Source: JADZAA01 sp039810485
GTDB taxonomy: Bacteria; Bacteroidota; Ignavibacteria; Kapaibacteriales; UBA961
Length of the DNA: 26,514 nucleotides
Direction: 5' to 3'
NCBI GenBank assembly: GCA_039810485.1
Contig: JBDHXA010000041.1
Span: 1 to 26,514 of the forward strand
The notes under the pieces are model-generated. The model had not been told where the DNA came from. It made no database searches and worked only from the letters and a program-made list of their open reading frames with translations. The position numbers were made by a program, and so were the translations under genes. Below, piece after piece: positions 1-8,523 of this stretch (position 1 is the first letter of the stretch; every line of letters begins with the position of its first letter).

Positions 1-110
1 CTTGGATGGAAAACTCCAATTCAAGTATTTACTGATAATTACAAAAGTGTTGCACTTCAGTGTTGAATCCGCCAAAATAATTTTTCATCCTCAACAAAAT
101 ATCTTAACAA

Positions 111-124
111 TTGACATTTGTCAT
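111..124. promoter_or_regulatory. Palindrome upstream of Crp/Fnr-like gene, candidate operator
   Basis: The sequence TTGACATTTGTCAT contains a perfect 5-bp inverted repeat (TGACA-TT-TGTCA) about 64 bp before the likely ATG at 188. TTGAC-N4-GTCAA-type palindromes are typical of Crp/Fnr-family binding sites. Here it precedes a Crp/Fnr-like gene whose own product lacks a helix-turn-helix, so any binder would be another regulator. A short palindrome can occur by chance. Confidence 0.25.
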
Positions 125-187
125 TCTTTTTCAATTATTGAACTGATACATTTGTATAGAAGTTTGCATTTTTTTGCTTTTATACCA

Positions 188-658
188 ATGAACCGCCAAA
201 CGCTATACGATTGTACAAGCTGTATTTTACGGGAGTTTTCCGTTAGTGCTGGATGCGAATCGTCTTTGCTTTCTCTGCAAAATACTGTTAGCTCCATTCG
301 CCTCTATGAAAAAGACACCATAATATTCTCTAAAGGAGACGAAGCTAATGGAATTTACTGCATTCATGATGGAAGTTTAGCATTAGCGAAAACCACGAAG
401 GAAGAAAAAGATGGAATTGTTATAAGAACAATAGGTAGCGGCGCTATTTTTGGAGTGGAAGAAACTGTCAACAATTTGCTTCGACAATCATCAGCTTACA
501 CGCTTACTCGTGCGCGACTATGTTTTATTCCGAAGGTTTCTTTTCTTGATATGCTTTGCCAGAATCCTCAATTGGCAGATAGAATAATTCAAGAGCTTTG
601 CCATACAATTCTAACAGTAGAACATTCTGTTGCTATTAGCACACATTTTAGCGCTTAA
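188..658 (+). CDS. Crp/Fnr-like cyclic-nucleotide-binding domain protein without HTH
   Basis: The protein is about 156 residues, taken from ATG 188; the frame is open upstream to the window edge, but that part is AT-rich and does not read like a known domain. The N-terminus has a CTSC pair followed by a third Cys (C9, C12, C23), resembling the Cys-rich start of many Bacteroidetes-type Crp/Fnr regulators. Next comes a cupin-like effector domain (LYEKDTIIFSKGDEANGIYCIHDGSL, broken by the usual glycine turns; then IGSGAIFGVEE). It ends after the dimerisation-like helix (DRIIQELCHTIL) with no helix-turn-helix, whereas family members are usually 210-240 residues. It could be a stand-alone sensor, a protein partner, or a 3'-truncated regulator. 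Only 31 bp separate it from the convergent heme A synthase gene, so no lost HTH can be hidden downstream. There is no clear Shine-Dalgarno. The domain call is firm; whether it binds a cyclic nucleotide is unknown. Confidence 0.75.
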   Translation: MNRQTLYDCTSCILREFSVSAGCESSLLSLQNTVSSIRLYEKDTIIFSKGDEANGIYCIHDGSLALAKTTKEEKDGIVIRTIGSGAIFGVEETVNNLLRQSSAYTLTRARLCFIPKVSFLDMLCQNPQLADRIIQELCHTILTVEHSVAISTHFSA

Positions 659-689
659 TTCAATTCTTTTTTAGATATTTTTATTTGGC

Positions 690-1712
690 TTACTTTAGCA
701 GTCGGTGTAAAAAATAGACGCACGATGCGAAAAGTCCAAATGCTCCAATCTGATGCAAAGCAGAAAGGGAAATCGGCGCGGCATGCAGCAATGTAAAAAT
801 GCCAAGAGTTATTTGTATTACAGTTGATACAACGATTGCAGCAACGCCTGCTTTTTGCGCGTTGCTTAGCGTTTGTTTTCGCGTATAGAACAAAAGAGCT
901 GTGACTGTAATGAGAATGACATAAGCAATTATGCGATGCACGAACTGAACGCCCGGAATGCTCTCAGTAAAATTCTGCCATAAAGGCGAACTAGAGCTAG
1001 CTACAATGATATGCGGCATCCATTCGCCATCCATTGTCGGGAACGTTGTATAAAACTTGCCTGCATGAAGCCCCGCTACAAATGCTCCGTAAATAATTTG
1101 CAGGACAACTATTCCAAGTAGCCATTGAGTTGCTATGCGCAAAGAACGTTTTGTTTGTTGAAAAGCATCTCCCGCATATCTCAGATCAAGCGCAATCCAA
1201 AAGGTGAAAGCAAATGTTGCAAATGCCGTAACCAAGTGAATTGCCAAGCGATAATGGCTGACATGAGTATTATTCACGAGCCCGCTTTTCACCATAAACC
1301 AGCCAAGAAACCCTTGCAGACCTCCCAGCGCGAACAATATCAACAGCTTTTTTATAAGCGGTTTGTCGAGTTTTCGCTTCAATAAAAACCAAATAAACGG
1401 TATTAAAAAAACTGCACCCATAAGCCGACCGACTAATCGGTGAATATACTCCCACCAAAAAATAGATTTGAAATCATCCACTGTCATCTGCGAGTTTATC
1501 TTTTCAAACTGCGGCGTTTGCTTATATTTATCAAAAACTTCATTCCAACTATTCTGACTCATTGGGGGCAGTGCGCCCATTACAACATTCCACTCGGTAA
1601 TTGAAAGCCCGGAGCCGGTTAAGCGTGTAATGCCGCCAATGACAACCATGAGAAAAATCAAAGCGCATCCTATAAGAAGCCAGATAATTATGGGTTTATG
1701 TGATGTATTCAT
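690..1712 (-). CDS. ctaA: Heme A synthase (COX15/CtaA)
   Basis: A 340-residue integral membrane protein with about eight hydrophobic segments. It converts heme O to heme A for aa3-type cytochrome oxidases. The conserved start RLTGSGLS (30-37) follows the first membrane helix. Paired histidines expected to hold heme are visible: H91 in EYIHR, H159 in HYRLAIHL, H259 in QFVHR and H320 in LHQIGAF. The long loop between helices 1 and 2 (WNVVMGALPP, about 41-85) resembles the proteobacterial/mitochondrial COX15 form, and I see no CX6C cysteine pair of the Bacillus CtaA type. It stands alone here, convergent with the Crp-like gene; no ctaB or oxidase genes are in the window. Presence implies aerobic respiration with heme A. 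Length and motifs are normal. Confidence 0.93.
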   Translation of the reverse strand: MNTSHKPIIIWLLIGCALIFLMVVIGGITRLTGSGLSITEWNVVMGALPPMSQNSWNEVFDKYKQTPQFEKINSQMTVDDFKSIFWWEYIHRLVGRLMGAVFLIPFIWFLLKRKLDKPLIKKLLILFALGGLQGFLGWFMVKSGLVNNTHVSHYRLAIHLVTAFATFAFTFWIALDLRYAGDAFQQTKRSLRIATQWLLGIVVLQIIYGAFVAGLHAGKFYTTFPTMDGEWMPHIIVASSSSPLWQNFTESIPGVQFVHRIIAYVILITVTALLFYTRKQTLSNAQKAGVAAIVVSTVIQITLGIFTLLHAAPISLSALHQIGAFGLFASCVYFLHRLLK

Positions 1713-2231
1713 TCGTTTATTTAGTTTTATAGCGTGCCAAAACCAACATCAGAATTGATGAAAAAGGTCATAGACGGTAATAATCGCATCAACAATAGAT
1801 GGCAAAAAAAATCCGCTGAAAAATTAATGTATGAGCCCACTCCAAAAAGGTATTTTTAAAAATTGCAACCGAAAGATTCGCTATTTTTCAAAAAACTTAT
1901 CTTTTAAGCACTAAAATGTCGTTTTTTTGACGTTTTTCACTTAAAAATGAGTAAAAACTGTACTTTTCAAGCATTTTTTTTACTTCTAAATGTTAGCCGA
2001 CTTTTTGGAGAGTGCTCATATACGAATATCTATCAAATCCGTAAATTTATTCAACACAAAGAATATTGAGTTGTCATTTTGCATGAACTCTCGCCATTTG
2101 CTTGGACTGTATGCCTTATGTATTTTTGTGATTTCTTGCTTGTCTTACTTGTCAGAAAATATCAAGCTGCACTTTAACTGCTCAGCACAATAGCGCATAA
2201 TTAAAATTAGCGCTTTTTCCACTATACGCTT
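1713..2231. other. Gene-poor intergenic region (519 bp)
   Basis: AT-rich spacer between the divergent heme A synthase and meaB genes. It must contain both promoters. I see no convincing gene: a 67-codon frame at 1990-2193 begins inside the right terminal inverted repeat of the MITE-like element and has no recognisable domain. The stretch from 1830 to 2020 is an inverted-repeat-bounded element (listed separately). Confidence 0.6.
1830..2020. mobile_element. MITE-like element with 20-bp terminal inverted repeats
   Basis: The left end 1830-1849 (TATGAGCCCACTCCAAAAAG) and right end 2001-2020 (CTTTTTGGAGAGTGCTCATA) are inverted copies matching at 18 of 20 positions. They bound 151 bp of AT-rich sequence with no coding capacity. 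TA sits at both outer edges, compatible with a TA target as used by IS630/Tc1-like elements, although the TA lies within the repeat, so this is weak. Ends containing TCCAAAAAG are common among bacterial insertion sequences. Most likely a non-autonomous element or the remnant of a deleted IS; the family is not assigned. Confidence 0.55.
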
Positions 2232-3224
2232 ATGAATTTAGACATATCCGCCTTGGCTGAAGGCATTTTATCTGGCAAGCGGCGTGCGTTGGCAAAGGGC
2301 ATTTCTCTTGTCGAAAGCGCAAATACTCAATCTGCATTTGTTCTCGTCGAGAAAATTCTGCCATACAGCGGCAATTCCATGCGTTTTGGCATTACAGGTT
2401 CTCCTGGCGTTGGAAAAAGCAGCTTTATCGAATCATTCGGTCAACATATCCGCGCCGATGGAAAAAAAGTTGCCGTGCTTGCCGTAGATCCCAGCAGTGA
2501 AATTTCTGGCGGCAGCATTCTGGGAGATAAAGTGCGAATGACTAATCTCGCTCGTGATGAAGGCGCTTTTATTCGCCCTTCACCTTCGCGAGGCGCGCTT
2601 GGCGGCGTTGGGCGTGTTACTCGCGAGACAATATTGCTTTGCGAAGCAGCAGGATATGATACAATTTTGGTGGAAACTATTGGAGTGGGACAATCTGAAA
2701 ACGAAGTTGCCACAATGACTGATTGTGTGCTGACGCTTATGCTTCCCAATGCAGGCGACGAATTACAGGGAATTAAGCGCGGTTCTATGGAAAATGCCGA
2801 TATTTTTGTAGTTACAAAAGCAGATGGCATTATGGAAAGCGCCGCGGCAGAGTCAGCGCGGCAAATTGCTTTTTCACTGCAGTTTATGCGGTGGAAATCT
2901 CCTTCGTGGAAGCCGCCTGTACTAACAGCAAGTGCCTTTGAGAACAAAGGAATTGCAGATATTTGGCTGCAATGTCTTTGTTTTTTTTACGACAATAGAA
3001 AGCAAGAGATTGCAAGGCGTCGAACACAGCAAAATCTGCGCTGGTTTTCTGTAATGACGCGCAATTTAATTATGGATGAAGTTTATCGCTCAGAAGCCAT
3101 GCGAAATGTATTTGCCGAAGCAGAAAATAAAATTGAAGCCGGTTCACTACTTCCTTCAAGAGCCGCCGCCGAGGCAGCACGATTCTTTTTTCACAATGCT
3201 CTGCGCATGCAATCTAAAATGTAA
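2232..3224 (+). CDS. meaB: MeaB-family GTPase, methylmalonyl-CoA mutase chaperone
   Basis: A 330-residue G3E-family P-loop GTPase. Walker A GSPGVGKSS lies at about 56-64. The family signature VLAVDPSS with SGGSILGDK follows at 82-100, and ETIGVGQSE at 148-156 carries the switch region. TKAD at 195-198 is the guanine-specificity motif. The C-terminal alpha-helical dimerisation arm is present, and the length fits MeaB/ArgK (about 320-340). MeaB protects and reloads adenosylcobalamin-dependent methylmalonyl-CoA mutase in propionate/branched-chain metabolism; the mutase genes are not in this window. The start ATG 2232 gives the usual N-terminus (ISALAEGILSGKRRAL). The 3' end overlaps the convergent cysteine desulfurase gene by 34 bp, so the two transcripts run into each other. 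Confidence 0.93.
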   Translation: MNLDISALAEGILSGKRRALAKGISLVESANTQSAFVLVEKILPYSGNSMRFGITGSPGVGKSSFIESFGQHIRADGKKVAVLAVDPSSEISGGSILGDKVRMTNLARDEGAFIRPSPSRGALGGVGRVTRETILLCEAAGYDTILVETIGVGQSENEVATMTDCVLTLMLPNAGDELQGIKRGSMENADIFVVTKADGIMESAAAESARQIAFSLQFMRWKSPSWKPPVLTASAFENKGIADIWLQCLCFFYDNRKQEIARRRTQQNLRWFSVMTRNLIMDEVYRSEAMRNVFAEAENKIEAGSLLPSRAAAEAARFFFHNALRMQSKM

Positions 3225-4336
3225 TCAATTTCTTCTTCGGTTGTAAACCTACCAACGCCAAAACGAAACGACGACATTTCTTCTTTTTGTCGACCAATCG
3301 CTTGCAATACATGAGAGGCACCTTTTTTACCGCTTGAGCAGGCAGAGCCGGCTGAGAACGCCACTTCTTCAAGGTTACGCGCTATTTGCCTGCCTTTTTC
3401 GGTTTCAAAGCCGACATTTAAATTTCCGGGAAGACGCTTGTCGGGATGCAGCAAAGGATCAGGCCCGTTCAATTGCATGGTAACGCCCAATGATTGTATG
3501 CCTTTCCACAATATGTCGCGCAGTTTCCGGCAATGTGCAATTTCATAATTCATAGATTCCAACGATATTTCACATGCTTTGGCGAGGCCCGCTATTCCCG
3601 GCACATTGAGCGTTCCGCTTCGTGAGCCTGACTCTTGTCCGCCTCCATGCATCTGCGCTGCGAGCTGGCAGCCACTTCGAACATACAATGCTCCAACTCC
3701 TTTTGGTCCGTACAGTTTATGAGCAGTTAACGATGCCATATCTACATGTACTTCTTTGGTATTAAACGGAATTTTCCCAATGGTCTGTGTTGCATCAGTA
3801 TGAAAAAGCGCTCCTCTGTCGCGTGTTATTTTTCCAATTTCTGCTATATTTTGAATTGTCCCAATTTCGTTGTTACCATGCATTATTGATACTAAAATCG
3901 TATCATTGCGAATCGAGGCAAACAATTCGTCCAACGAAACAAATCCATCTTCATCAACAGCCAGCATAGTAACTTCAAATCCATTGCTTGCCAGCCAATT
4001 GCATGAATCTAAAACAGCTTTGTGCTCGGTGGCTGCAGTAATGATATGCTTTCCACGAGCTCCTTTGGATAACGCGGCTCCTTTTATTGCAAGATTATCA
4101 GATTCGGTGGCGCCAGATGTAAAGACAATTTCGCTTGGCACAGCACCTAGCGTATGAGCAATTGTACGCCGAGCGCTTTCTACGGCTGAATGTGCCTGCC
4201 AGCCAAAAACATGCGAGCCGCTTGCCGAATTTCCATATTTCTCGGTAAAATATGGCAACATCGCATCCACAACTCTCGGATCGCATACTGTTGTGGAATT
4301 ATTATCAAGATAAATTGGAAGTTTGACAGAAGGCAT
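3191..4336 (-). CDS. Cysteine desulfurase (NifS/IscS family)
   Basis: A 381-residue PLP enzyme that takes sulfur from L-cysteine as a persulfide for Fe-S cluster and thiolation pathways. Visible residues: N-terminal YLDNNSTT (9-16), PLP-stacking H105 in ATEHK, PLP-binding K207 in SLTAHKLYGPKG, HGGGQESGSRSGT (230-242), and persulfide C333 in SAGSACSSG. The long loop around the catalytic Cys marks group I (IscS/NifS) rather than SufS. The open frame extends upstream to 4648, but that part is not family-like and overlaps the divergent surE region, so ATG 4336 is chosen; it starts exactly where homologues begin. No iscU, iscR or nifU is nearby, so IscS versus NifS naming is left open. Confidence 0.93.
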   Translation of the reverse strand: MPSVKLPIYLDNNSTTVCDPRVVDAMLPYFTEKYGNSASGSHVFGWQAHSAVESARRTIAHTLGAVPSEIVFTSGATESDNLAIKGAALSKGARGKHIITAATEHKAVLDSCNWLASNGFEVTMLAVDEDGFVSLDELFASIRNDTILVSIMHGNNEIGTIQNIAEIGKITRDRGALFHTDATQTIGKIPFNTKEVHVDMASLTAHKLYGPKGVGALYVRSGCQLAAQMHGGGQESGSRSGTLNVPGIAGLAKACEISLESMNYEIAHCRKLRDILWKGIQSLGVTMQLNGPDPLLHPDKRLPGNLNVGFETEKGRQIARNLEEVAFSAGSACSSGKKGASHVLQAIGRQKEEMSSFRFGVGRFTTEEEIDYILDCMRRAL

Positions 4337-4601
4337 TTTAGCGCATTGTGATTTGTTGCAGATTCTTACGCAAAAATAGGAAAATGAACATATTTTTCCG
4401 GTGGAATTACGTGCTACAATTGTTCTTATCTTTGTCAGCACAGACATTAAATCGATGGTCGCATTAATACTTTTGATGTTTTTTTCTTTATTTCCAACGT
4501 CTGCCGATAGATTATCTAAGAAAAATAACGACAGAATAAAGAAGTCGCAGCTACTTTTTCGTGGTATTTTTGCAAATATTTTCTTATGCAATGAGGATTC
4601 A

Positions 4602-5363
4602 ATGAAAATTTTGGCTACCAATGATGACGGCATAGACTCACCCGGCATTTACGCTTTAGTTCTGGCTTTGCGCCGGCTTGGAGAAGTAACGGTTGTGGCT
4701 CCAGATCGTCAGCAAAGCGCTGTCGGTCATGCTTTAACGGTAAGCAGTCCATTGCGTATAACGCCGTTTCATCGCAACGGCGCTATGTTTGGCTATGCAA
4801 TCAACGGCACTCCCGCCGATTGTGTTAAATTAGGCATTTCTACGATCTTAAACGAGAAGCCCGATTTGGTGGTTTCAGGCATAAATCACGGAGCGAATAC
4901 CTCGCTCAACGTACTATATTCCGGTACTGTTTCGGCGGCAACCGAGGCAATGATGATGGGCTGCAAAGCCATGGCAGTGTCTTTGACAGATTTTAGCTGG
5001 GAGGCAGATATGACCGTCGCTGCAAAATATGCGGCAGCGCTTGCTTCGCTCATGCCCGGCATGAACTTGCCGATTGATTCAATTTTGAATGTAAATGTGC
5101 CTGCAATTCCGCGCGAGAATATAAAAGGCGTCAAAGTGGCGCAACTGGGAAATTCCGTTTGGGATGATGAATATCAGGAGCGCTTAGACCCTATGGGAAG
5201 AGAATATTATTGGATAAAAGGAACATATCGCGTTACAGGCACTAGTGAAGTCGACGATCACGCTTTAGCAGAAGGCTGGGTGACGGTTACGCCAATTCGT
5301 TATGACTTGAATGATTATGCGGCTCTTAAATCTTTAGCTGATTTGAACAATCTTCAAGTGTAG
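4602..5363 (+). CDS. surE: 5'/3'-nucleotidase SurE
   Basis: A 253-residue protein, the length of E. coli SurE. It hydrolyses nucleoside 5'/3'-monophosphates with a divalent metal. The metal site is visible as D8-D9 in ATNDDGIDSPG, S39 in DRQQSAVGH and N95 in VSGINHGANTS. The frame is open from 4401, but ATG 4602 is chosen because MKILATNDDG is the canonical N-terminus and a GAGG Shine-Dalgarno lies at 4593-4596. It is divergent from the cysteine desulfurase (265-bp shared upstream region) and ends 10 bp from the convergent lipoprotein gene. No pcm or nlpD partner is adjacent. Confidence 0.95.
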   Translation: MKILATNDDGIDSPGIYALVLALRRLGEVTVVAPDRQQSAVGHALTVSSPLRITPFHRNGAMFGYAINGTPADCVKLGISTILNEKPDLVVSGINHGANTSLNVLYSGTVSAATEAMMMGCKAMAVSLTDFSWEADMTVAAKYAAALASLMPGMNLPIDSILNVNVPAIPRENIKGVKVAQLGNSVWDDEYQERLDPMGREYYWIKGTYRVTGTSEVDDHALAEGWVTVTPIRYDLNDYAALKSLADLNNLQV

Positions 5364-5373
5364 TCAAAGGCAG

Positions 5374-6063
5374 TCATCGCCGCCGCTTTGCATACTCATT
5401 TTTAATTTTTTCCATTCCGTTTTCGCTGCCCCATGGTTTTTCTCTATTTATATCATATGGGCGCCCCATTCTGATAGGATAGAAATCAATGGCTGCAATT
5501 TCAGCTTTTGTGCCAGGCAGCGGTTCGGCTATTACATATTCTGTGCTCGGCAATGAAGTTTCACCTCGATAAATAATATCACAGCCAACTTGCACGCTAT
5601 ATTTCTTTCCTTCATTAAGAATTAGTATTCGTGCTTGCTGCCCAAGCACAGCGCGCACAGAATCAATTCTGGCAATTTCTTTGCCATTCTCCTCGATATA
5701 TGAACCATTAGCAGCATACACGAAGGCAATGCCTTTCTCGGTTGCGTAAAAATGTTCGACAGTTCGAGTGGCAAGCCGCAAGCCGCTGCCACGCGAAAGA
5801 GTTATGCTGAAATCACCTTCAAAGTCAGTCAATTTTTCAGATGCAATAGCAACTGTGGCTCCGCTGTGAAGGAGCAGAGAGTTGTCTGCAATTTGCTGAA
5901 CGCTGTCTAGAGCCGACATATTGTGTGCAACGGCAAATCTTCCAGAAAAATTCCATCTGTTGATATAGAATACATCCGGCTGCGGTAGTAAGGCATTCAT
6001 AATGGAACAGCCGCTCAAGCTCAGTGCAATTGCAGCTATACTAAGCATTACCATAGCTCTCAC
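5374..6063 (-). CDS. Lipoprotein of unknown function
   Basis: A 229-residue predicted lipoprotein. The N-terminus MRAMVMLSIAAIALSLSGC is a lipoprotein signal with lipobox LSGC, so C19 would be lipidated. The mature part begins with WNFSGRFAVA, which faintly recalls the start of the LolB fold, followed by short beta-strand-like segments. That resemblance is too weak to assign a function. It follows the 470-residue lipoprotein gene with only 2 bp between them, so the two are very probably co-transcribed and translationally coupled and may act together in the outer membrane. The C-terminus is basic (EYAKRRR). It is the last gene of the leftward run that starts at pdxJ. Confidence 0.75.
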   Translation of the reverse strand: MRAMVMLSIAAIALSLSGCSIMNALLPQPDVFYINRWNFSGRFAVAHNMSALDSVQQIADNSLLLHSGATVAIASEKLTDFEGDFSITLSRGSGLRLATRTVEHFYATEKGIAFVYAANGSYIEENGKEIARIDSVRAVLGQQARILILNEGKKYSVQVGCDIIYRGETSLPSTEYVIAEPLPGTKAEIAAIDFYPIRMGRPYDINREKPWGSENGMEKIKNEYAKRRR

Positions 6064-6065
6064 GG

Positions 6066-7478
6066 CTATTTCTCCTTGGAATAACGCAGATCAGATTCGT
6101 TGAAAATAACATCGCCAATGCCAATGCCAATGCCAATATATCCGCCGGCAACATTTCCGGCGTTGCCCAAAGTACTATTCCAGCTTTTACTAAAATAGCC
6201 GACAGCATCGCCATACACAAAGCCTGCCATAAGCTTCATATTCAAATCTCGCATCGGGAAATTAATATTAAAGTTTGCCCCGCCATGAATAAAGAAAGAA
6301 GGGAAGTAATTCAATTCTATGAATGGCTCAGCAGTTAGCTCTTGCTGCATGAGAGTATGCCAATAACCAAAGCGAAGCGGCAGTATGCCTGCGCCCCAGC
6401 TGTCTGCACCGAGAGCAATAATATTTATCAGTGATGTGCCGCCATAAAAGCGATTGTTGCCAAACGGCAAAGCTATGGCAACTGGCGCGGCGCGGAACAA
6501 CACACCTTTGATCGTTGACTTTTTCTTTTGGAAAGCGTCAAGATCGGCATTAGTAATTAAAAGACCAATTTGCGCGACGCCAACATTCCAACTGGAATGC
6601 TCGTAGTCCTTCCATTCATGATAAGTTTCGGGAACGCGATTTAGAAAATCGAGCAAAGACACGCCTAATCCAGCATACGGAAAAGCCGACGTATAGCTTT
6701 CATTAGGAGCTGCAAAGAGCAATCCGCCAGCGGCTGCCCCTGCATAAGCGCGAAAATTCAAACCTCCAAGCGAGCCAACATCGAGCGATGCGCCTGCATT
6801 GGCATATTGAGTAGGGAAATAACCAATTCCAACAAACGGAGTAACGGCTATATATGGTATTTGCTCGCGCAAATAAAATCGCTTGCGCAAATATGCTGGA
6901 AATATGCTTTCGAGAGTTGTTACATCGTTTTTGGCTGAAACTTGAGGCACAATGGATTCATAGAGCGAGGTTCCGAAAGTCCAGTCAGGTGCGTCATCAA
7001 ACCAACGAAGGCGCTTTTCAACTATTCCAAGCCGGTATATGCCGCCGGTAAATATCGTGCTTCTATTTGCAGCCGTGCTGCTGTGAATAGTCGCAAAATC
7101 AGGATCGAAATAGCCAAAAATTCCAAACAATCCGGAGCCAAGACCAATATTCGAGGCGCTAGTACCCACTAAGCCAACGCTTTCAAACACGCCTAATCGA
7201 ATAAAATCAGGATATTTTCTCTCTACAACACTGTCATACTGCGACACATCCTGACCAATGCGAAGGACTCGCGACGATGGATAGACAACGCCGTTGTCCC
7301 GCTGTCCGGGCGCATTTGTAACTGCTTGGACTACAATAGTATCCCGCTTGGTAATAGTGTAGTAATCCAGCTCTTTTCGCGTATGCACCCATTCAAATTG
7401 CGATCGGGTGCAGCTACCAAGAGCAGCAACTGCTACAACAGCAGCAATTATATGGATAAATCTCGGCTTTATATTCAT
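6066..7478 (-). CDS. Large outer-membrane lipoprotein, probable beta-rich/barrel-like
   Basis: A 470-residue predicted lipoprotein with signal MNIKPRFIHIIAAVVAVAALGSC and lipobox LGSC (C23). The rest is rich in Gly, Phe, Tyr and alternating hydrophobic stretches (for example FVGIGYFP, GLLFAAPNESY, LPLRFGYWHTL, GGYIGIGIGIGD). This is what an outer-membrane beta-barrel or surface beta protein would show, although a lipidated N-terminus on a barrel is less common. I do not recognise the family. It overlaps nothing and sits 2 bp upstream of a second lipoprotein gene, suggesting a two-component envelope assembly. The start ATG 7478 gives a complete signal peptide. Confidence 0.75.
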   Translation of the reverse strand: MNIKPRFIHIIAAVVAVAALGSCTRSQFEWVHTRKELDYYTITKRDTIVVQAVTNAPGQRDNGVVYPSSRVLRIGQDVSQYDSVVERKYPDFIRLGVFESVGLVGTSASNIGLGSGLFGIFGYFDPDFATIHSSTAANRSTIFTGGIYRLGIVEKRLRWFDDAPDWTFGTSLYESIVPQVSAKNDVTTLESIFPAYLRKRFYLREQIPYIAVTPFVGIGYFPTQYANAGASLDVGSLGGLNFRAYAGAAAGGLLFAAPNESYTSAFPYAGLGVSLLDFLNRVPETYHEWKDYEHSSWNVGVAQIGLLITNADLDAFQKKKSTIKGVLFRAAPVAIALPFGNNRFYGGTSLINIIALGADSWGAGILPLRFGYWHTLMQQELTAEPFIELNYFPSFFIHGGANFNINFPMRDLNMKLMAGFVYGDAVGYFSKSWNSTLGNAGNVAGGYIGIGIGIGDVIFNESDLRYSKEK

Positions 7479-7575
7479 GCCGCGAGTCGTTGATAATTGA
7501 AAAATTCAGAACTCTACAAATGAATGCTTCATTTATGTTCAAACGTTTTTTTTTCATCTATTTTTCAGATTTGCC

Positions 7576-8484
7576 TTATGTATTGGCAAATGCAAAATTT
7601 AGCATTTTATACACAAGTCGCGCCGCAGTAAGATTCGGATGATGAAGTCGCTTCATAGGAGCAAGCTCAACCACATCAAAGCCAACAATTTGCTTGCCGG
7701 ACAGCACCATTTCACGAAACACATCAAGCGTTTCACTATATAAAAATCCGTCCGGCTCTGGAGTTCCTGTTGCAGGCATAACTGCCGGATCGAAATAATC
7801 CACATCGAAAGTTATGTACACTTGTTCGGCAAGCGACTCTGCTATGCTTTTTTGCCAATTTTCACCATGCAGGCCGCGTCGCAGGGCTGATGCATAATGT
7901 GTTTTAATCCCGCGATCACGTATAAACTCTGCCTCTTCACGACATTGCGCGCGAATTCCAACCTGCGTTATGCGTTCTGTAGGAAAAAACTCTGCCACTC
8001 GTGCCATAAAGCATGCATGTGAATACGCTGAATCTTGATATGTATCACGCAAATCGGAATGAGCATCGAAATGCAAAATACTCATGGCCGGATATTTGGC
8101 ATAATGAGCGGCAATCGGTGCTGTTGAAATAGTATGCTCTCCACCAAGAGTTACGACAAACTTGTCTTTTTCTAACAATACTTCGGTCTGCCTGCGAATA
8201 ATATCGAGTGCTTCCGCATCATAAATATTCTTAAATTTCAAGGGCTTAAGAGTTGCTATCCCTTTGTCGAAACATAATTCGCGATCGAACTCATCATCGT
8301 AAAACTCTACATAAGCACTTGCTTCTCTAATTGCTTTCGGCCCCTTTGCTGCCCCGCCACCATAGCTGACAGTATGCTCATAAGGTGCCGAAATTATTGC
8401 AATTGAAGATTCTTCGAGAGTAGAATATTCGTGCTCAATGGCTAAAAAATTACTGCTTTCTTCAAAAACCTGTAATTCATTCAT
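7576..8484 (-). CDS. speB: Agmatinase-family ureohydrolase (SpeB-like)
   Basis: A 302-residue member of the arginase/agmatinase/formiminoglutamase family. All six manganese ligands are visible: H117 in GGEHTIS, D140, H142 and D144 in HFDAHSDLRD, and D227 and D229 in TFDVDYFDP. ATGTPEPDG and GFDVVELAP complete the family signature. Agmatinases hydrolyse agmatine to putrescine and urea; the short substrate loop and overall pattern favour agmatinase over arginase, but substrate is inferred from family. No arginine decarboxylase or spermidine synthase gene is adjacent. It lies in the leftward run between the OmpA-like gene (39-bp gap) and the lipoprotein pair (97-bp gap). Confidence 0.88.
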   Translation of the reverse strand: MNELQVFEESSNFLAIEHEYSTLEESSIAIISAPYEHTVSYGGGAAKGPKAIREASAYVEFYDDEFDRELCFDKGIATLKPLKFKNIYDAEALDIIRRQTEVLLEKDKFVVTLGGEHTISTAPIAAHYAKYPAMSILHFDAHSDLRDTYQDSAYSHACFMARVAEFFPTERITQVGIRAQCREEAEFIRDRGIKTHYASALRRGLHGENWQKSIAESLAEQVYITFDVDYFDPAVMPATGTPEPDGFLYSETLDVFREMVLSGKQIVGFDVVELAPMKRLHHPNLTAARLVYKMLNFAFANT

Positions 8485-8523
8485 AAAACTTATCGTTGAA
8501 TAGCTGCAAATACGGCTTGCGCG

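Noticed and set aside
1990..2193. 67-codon plus-strand frame in the MITE region
   Set aside because: It starts inside the right terminal inverted repeat, has no known domain or Shine-Dalgarno, and has AT-driven composition.
2441..2947. 168-codon minus-strand frame within meaB
   Set aside because: Antisense shadow of a clearly conserved GTPase gene; Ser/Thr-rich low-complexity translation.
4401..4601. N-terminal extension of the surE frame
   Set aside because: Canonical SurE begins at MKILATNDDG, with a GAGG site just upstream of 4602.
4337..4648. N-terminal extension of the cysteine desulfurase frame
   Set aside because: Not family-like and lies over the divergent surE upstream region; homologues start at MPSVKLPIYLDN.
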